A stretch of 64,000 bases of DNA, taken from contig OX465587.1 in assembly GCA_950022655.1 (NCBI GenBank), positions 22,633,716-22,697,715 of the forward strand, written 5' to 3'. The notes under the pieces were generated by a model. The model was not told the DNA's origin. It saw nothing but the letters and a program-made list of their open reading frames with translations, and made no database searches. The position numbers and the translations under genes were made by a program. This DNA comes from Alentia gelatinosa. Its lineage: Eukaryota > Annelida > Polychaeta > Phyllodocida > Polynoidae. Positions 42,001 through 48,000 of this stretch are shown one piece after another (the first letter of the stretch is position 1; every line of letters starts with the position of its first letter).

Positions 42001-45000
42001 CTGTACGCAATATCGAGACGGCCCGAGATATATGCAACATTTCCAAAATATCTGACCTGGCCCCTTTATTGCTTTACTAAAGGCCTGTTTCCACTGTGCG
42101 ACAGGGGGAGCTTGCGATCCTGTACCAGACTGTCTCAGACTGGAGGTACCGGCTTGGCGTACCGCATGTACCTCGGATCGCAAGGTATCATCGATTCTGT
42201 GTGGAGACACCCTCGCTTGCGACTGGAGGGCTTGCGATTCTAGGTACATAGGGTACGCCTAATATCAAACATGTAAAACGCTTGCGATCCAGGGTACATG
42301 CGGTACCTCCAGTCTGAGACTGGGTGTACCGGTACGCCCAGTCTCAGACTGGAGGAAAACTTGCTGTCTCCACTGTGCGTTTTGCCGAGTTGCGATCCTG
42401 GAGGTACGCCCAGTCTGAGACTTATGTACCTAGAATCGCACAGTGGAGACAGGGCTTTAGGTACTTAAGGGTGGCGGCTTCGATGTATTATGTTTCGGTA
42501 AAGTTACCTTCTTTTAACACATAATTATGTGTGAATGTATGCTATGTATATATTGCTGTAGATAAGGACGTTAGTAATAGAATTTAGAGTACTTCCTCCA
42601 CCCACACTTATTACCTGTGTTGCCTCCATCGCAGATCCTCATAAAATGCGTCACTCCAGTGCCCACACGCAGGTTGTTGGAATCGGCTTGGTTATAATGC
42701 AGGAAGCATTTGGTGCCTCCGTTAGCATCAAAGTCCAAGGAGTAACATTTTGGGAAGACTGACGTCAAACAAGTTTGTTTGCAACCGTCTATATCCTTAG
42801 CGCCCTTTGGAGTCCCCCCGGGTACAAGTGCATTTCCTATCGAGGTGAACTGGTTTCCACAGTCTGGTAGGTATAATGAAAAAGACATTTGTTTAAGTCA
42901 TTGAGATATCAGTTAGTTCATAATATGATAACAAGGCTTTAATCATATAGTTTCCTAAAAAATGAACCTCACTTATATCATAATATATGAATATCAGAGG
43001 TACCTCTTAGTTTTCAGCGTATGTTCATATGTATACATTCGTTGAACAGTAGACCTATTGCGATCATGTTTGCAATGGGTATATTGGGGAATCATGATGA
43101 ACATACATGATATATATCAAACTGATAAATCGCATTTATGGCACCTATTTAGGAGCAGGAAGTTCCTCACTCTGATAACATATTCATAATGTATTAACAA
43201 ACAAATACAGGCAATAGCAGAGGCAAGTAGGAATACGAAGAAACTGCGGGCCGGTCAAACATCAGCATGGCTGAAAATACTAGAATTAGACCTACAAGAC
43301 CTGAAGCAAAATAAAAGGCCCAAGACAGAAAGAAGTGGAGGAAAGTGGTAAACGGAAAATGAAGCGCCAGTGCCGACGTATTTCGTGCGTATACATGATG
43401 ATGATGAAATGACCCTTGTTTGGCCCATTGACCATAGCAATGTAGCCGCCACACCCGTTGTTCAAATTGCGCCTGCTAGCCTATTAGTTTTAGGCCCTCC
43501 CATTGCCTAGGGCCATTATGTCATAATTTCTGTATTCTTTGTATGAATGTATGACTTAGCTTGGTTGATGATGTGTTATGCGCCATCAACAGCCAGGCTC
43601 ATGAATACCATGGAAATATCAAATGTCTGAGAAGAGGAGCACATACAATCAGGAAAGACAGTGGCATGACTGAGCCATTTAGCTTTCTGTTCAATATATT
43701 AGAATAACATTCTCAGTATTGATAAATGACTAAGTCGAGGCAAGTGTACTCTTATGCTGAAGCGTAGAAACAATGCTGTCATCAAACTGATGCATGTCAC
43801 TTCGATAGACTGGCATCTTTTACAAGTACCTGTAACTGAATGTGCAAAGTGCAACTGATGATGTTCTTTTCTCAAATTTCGGGGTGAATAAACCTGGCAC
43901 CAAGTCAGTTGGTTAAGGGTGGCCAATAAAACACCATTGGTTTGATAGCTTTGTAATTCCACTTAGCTATCTTCTCTGGAACTCGCTACATAATATTATG
44001 AAGCATTGGTCCCGCAAAACCACCTTCATTGGTTTCTTAGAAAGTAACAAACTGTCATCATAATGCTGTATGTAAAACAGTCTGCGGCAATAAAGATTAT
44101 CATCAATATTCTAGTTACCAAGAGGTTTTAAAAATCACCGTGTACTTTTATTACCTGCCTGATAGCTGCATGGTTTTACAATAAGTGGTAGTTTGACAGA
44201 TACAATTATCAACTTTGAAAGCAGGTTCGCTGAGAATATGTGACTAGACAATCAACTTCGATAGCCCAATGGTTCAGTGACTATACTATGTTAAAACATC
44301 TACAAGAGCCTTTGCCATGAAGTTAAACTATTCCTCATTCAGACACGTACACGATCATTGAAATAACACCTAGGACTTAAGTGTTGCAAAATGAACTGAG
44401 TACCCTGAACGACAACCAAGTGATCTAACATAATCCCAGACACAAACAATCAAATAATGAGCCAGGCAGCCAATGGACCGAGGGACACGATTAAAAGATT
44501 CAATCATTCCGCGGAAAGCGATAAAACACAGAGACAGTAATCAGGTGTGTATGTAGTGTTCTCAGGGTGAAATGTGGGTGGTAGCTACAGGATTGTGTGA
44601 GTTAACCAGGCATGAAATGAAGGAGCTCATTACAGTCACTACTATTCTGCTGCATGGACAGCATAGCCTATCAATTTTGTCACCTGCCCATACATAACTA
44701 CAGTAATCTCAAATGTCTTCTACATTGCTGGTACATCGTCTCCCCTGCTCTCCAAATCTTTGCTCACAGCTTTCCGTTCTCTGTCTGTGGCTTCCTCCTC
44801 CACCCTCTGCAATCCCACCTTTTTATTTCACTTCACCCTTCTTTGTGCACCCCTCTCTTTAAGTGGTATTCTGTGCTCTCACTACGCTATATGGGGGAAG
44901 AATTCTTAACGAACTAAGCTTAGAGCCTTGAGAATCCACTGGCCTGCCTCAATGCAACCCAAAGATTCTTATAATCTCAATGATGCCACCTAGCGGGAAT

Positions 45001-48000
45001 ACTGTGTACCAGTAAATTATCAAGGCTCTAAGCCTAGTTCGTAAAGAATTCTTCTCCCATAGAGCATAGTGAGAACCTTGTGCAGAATACCACTCAGAGA
45101 GTATGAATAAAAAGGTGGGATTGCAGAGGGTGGAGGTGCACCTCGTTTCTTACCATTGTCCAATAGCCCCACACCACATCTGTCCAACTTGGTCAAGCCA
45201 GGGATCATGTCAGCGCCTCATTGGCTGCGCCCGATGAAGTCACGTGATTGTCTGTAGAGAGTGCGTCCCCCCCCCCCCCCCCCTGCTGACCTATCCGTTA
45301 TCTGGCGGTTGTGAATATCCGGTAATTGATGCACATCTGGTAATGACTTATGATGCCCTGGGTATCCACTTGGAAATATTACATGTACTATAATTGATTC
45401 TATACTTTGTACAATTCTGAAACACTATGAATCTAACTTGATGACACACGATTACATAAGGATGCTTACAAATAATACGGTTACATTTTACACACTTCCA
45501 TACATTCATCCTTAGTTCTGCCCAGACGAAGTCCAAACGAAATCCTTGAAGTCCAACTACAACATCTCACAACTATATGAAGTTTAGATTGAGTTTACTG
45601 TAGGGCAGAAAAGGCAGGGTGGACTGAAAGCTTTGTAAGATTACATGAAATTGGAAGTAAGCTGGCTTGTGCATTTTTGTAGTTTCTATTTTTATCATTT
45701 TATAATAGGGGTAGGTGCTACCTGAAGCAGGATGTAAATGGAACACGAAGCCCCGATTCCTCGACGCCTCCTGAGTAAACACACGGGAATCTCGGGACAA
45801 CTGTGCCATGCACTGCTTTGTGACCAACGTGTGCACAGGGAGAAAAAAGACGTGCAGGCCGGCACGAGGACCGTCCGCAGAGAGGTTGGGCAACAAGTGC
45901 ACAAAATAGTGCTAAAAATTAAGACACCAAATAGCTCGAGATATAGGAAATCACCACTTTATGAGGGAAATATAATTTGGAATTCATTAAGTATGGAAAC
46001 ACAAAACCTACCAAGAGGCGATCTATTTAAGATCAAAGTAAAGGAAGAGTTGTTAAATAGTATACTAGATCTGTGATAATAAGGTAGCGAGGTATTCTTT
46101 TTCATAAGAAAAAACTGGAATTATAATTATTAGGTTCTACGATTTTTTATAACAAGTATTTTGTTGCTTTGTCCATTGTTATTGTTATAGTCCATGTATG
46201 TCATGTTTCAATGTGACTCCTGCAGGGAAGAACGCCAATACGGCGAATGCTTGTAGTCGTCATTTGTGTTACTGAATAAAAAATTTAAAAAAAAGTGCTA
46301 CAGACATTAGTCAGAGATACACCATGTGAGACTAGCAGCAAATAGTATTTTCATCATTGATGAATGAACATGCTATTATATACGAATAGCAATTAACAGG
46401 TTTGAGTTAAACTCAGCCTATGGATAGTGTTCTGTAACCCACTTGCACCCATCCAACTTGCCATTACTGCAACTGTCTATCTTGGATCAAAAGACATCAA
46501 GGACTAGTGGGTCTTGAGGTATATTGGTCTTGAGTGATTGGTAATGGTCAGCTGGGCACACCTCTAAGACACTGTTACACTGGCTCCCTGCTCTGTTCTC
46601 AATACCACAGTGAATAGAACACAGATAGTGAAGAGATAGTTTGTATGCAGTAGCCTCAAAGTCTATATAGACCCATCTAACCTCTAGATGATGTATATAG
46701 AGTCGCCAACACAAAATGGCTTGTACGTGAGATATTATTATTATCCCACCGATAATTTGGGATGCAATGATCACGGGAAATATGAGATAGTAGCTGACAT
46801 TCCCGTCATTCTGTGTTGGTGATTCCGAAAATCCCTACTTTTTAGAGCGTGCTTGCACGCGCTAAATACATCATCTAGATGTTAGAGTCAGGTTAGAGTG
46901 GTCACATTGAACTTTCAGTGTGCTTCCAGAAAACTATCCCTTTACTATTTGCATGCTGTTCACTGTGATAGTGAGAACAGAGCAGGGAGCCAGTGTCTCA
47001 GGGTCTTTGAGGTGTGCCCAGTTGACCATGACTAATCACTCAAGACTGAAATACCTCATTCACCCACTGTTGCTTGATATGTTTTGATCCTTGACTCAGG
47101 CAGTTAGAGAAATGACAAGTTGACTGGGTGCAGGTGGGTTACAGAAAACTATCCATAGGCTAAATCTGACTCAAACCTTTTAATTGTTATTCATTTATCA
47201 TTGCACGCTCATTCATCTGTGATGAACATGTTTTTGGCTCCTAGTCTCCAATTAGTGTGTCTCCGGCGTCAGATGCAGTATGCGTCAAGCCCATTACTTT
47301 TGGCTATTAATAGCGCATTGTTTGCCTATTCAATTTATTGCAATACGAGGCGGACTCCTGCTAGAGCTTATAGGTCATAACAGGGAACTAAACAGCCAGA
47401 TATTGGTCTCAAACCGGATTATTTGTGTAGTATTTTCCGAGGACTACGTAGCCCCAGGATGCAAATAACAATATTTAGTCCATGTGCTTATTTTCTTTGG
47501 ATAAAAGTCCAGTTGAAAGGTTTCTCCCTTTACTATTTTTTAGTCATATGTAATTAGGAGGCTGCCCGTTGGTTGCTCGTTTCGCAGGTTTCGCTTGTCA
47601 TGTTATGGCGGTTTGCATCAGTTGCTCTTATTGTGATAACTAGATGATCTTTGACTTAAGATAGTTAAACTATTGTAATATACCTGAGCTTTATCCGTTA
47701 TATACGGTTATTGAATAATAGAAATTAGAAAATAGTGACAACTGCAGATAATCTGAACAAACAATACCGGTTCTCAATGGCCGATATATGTCACATTTAT
47801 GAATGCAGATAGACATACAAATGCTAATATAGATGAAATCAAACTTTGTCCTTCTAAAGCTTCAAAATTGAGAACCATTAACTTAAGTCTCTAGTTTCAT
47901 TTAACGAATCAACAATCAAATTTGTTTTACTCTTCAACTTTAGTATGTCTCTTCCTTATCATATTAAACCCTAGTATGATTTAGAACTTAAGGCCCCGAT

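Noticed and set aside
45573..45904. Minus-strand frames over the GC-rich block at 45.74-45.90 kb, one with KQCMAQ similar to the PAN motif KQCIAS
   Set aside because: The frame lacks the other cysteines. The plus-strand frame runs on into a reverse-transcriptase C-terminus, which explains the block better.
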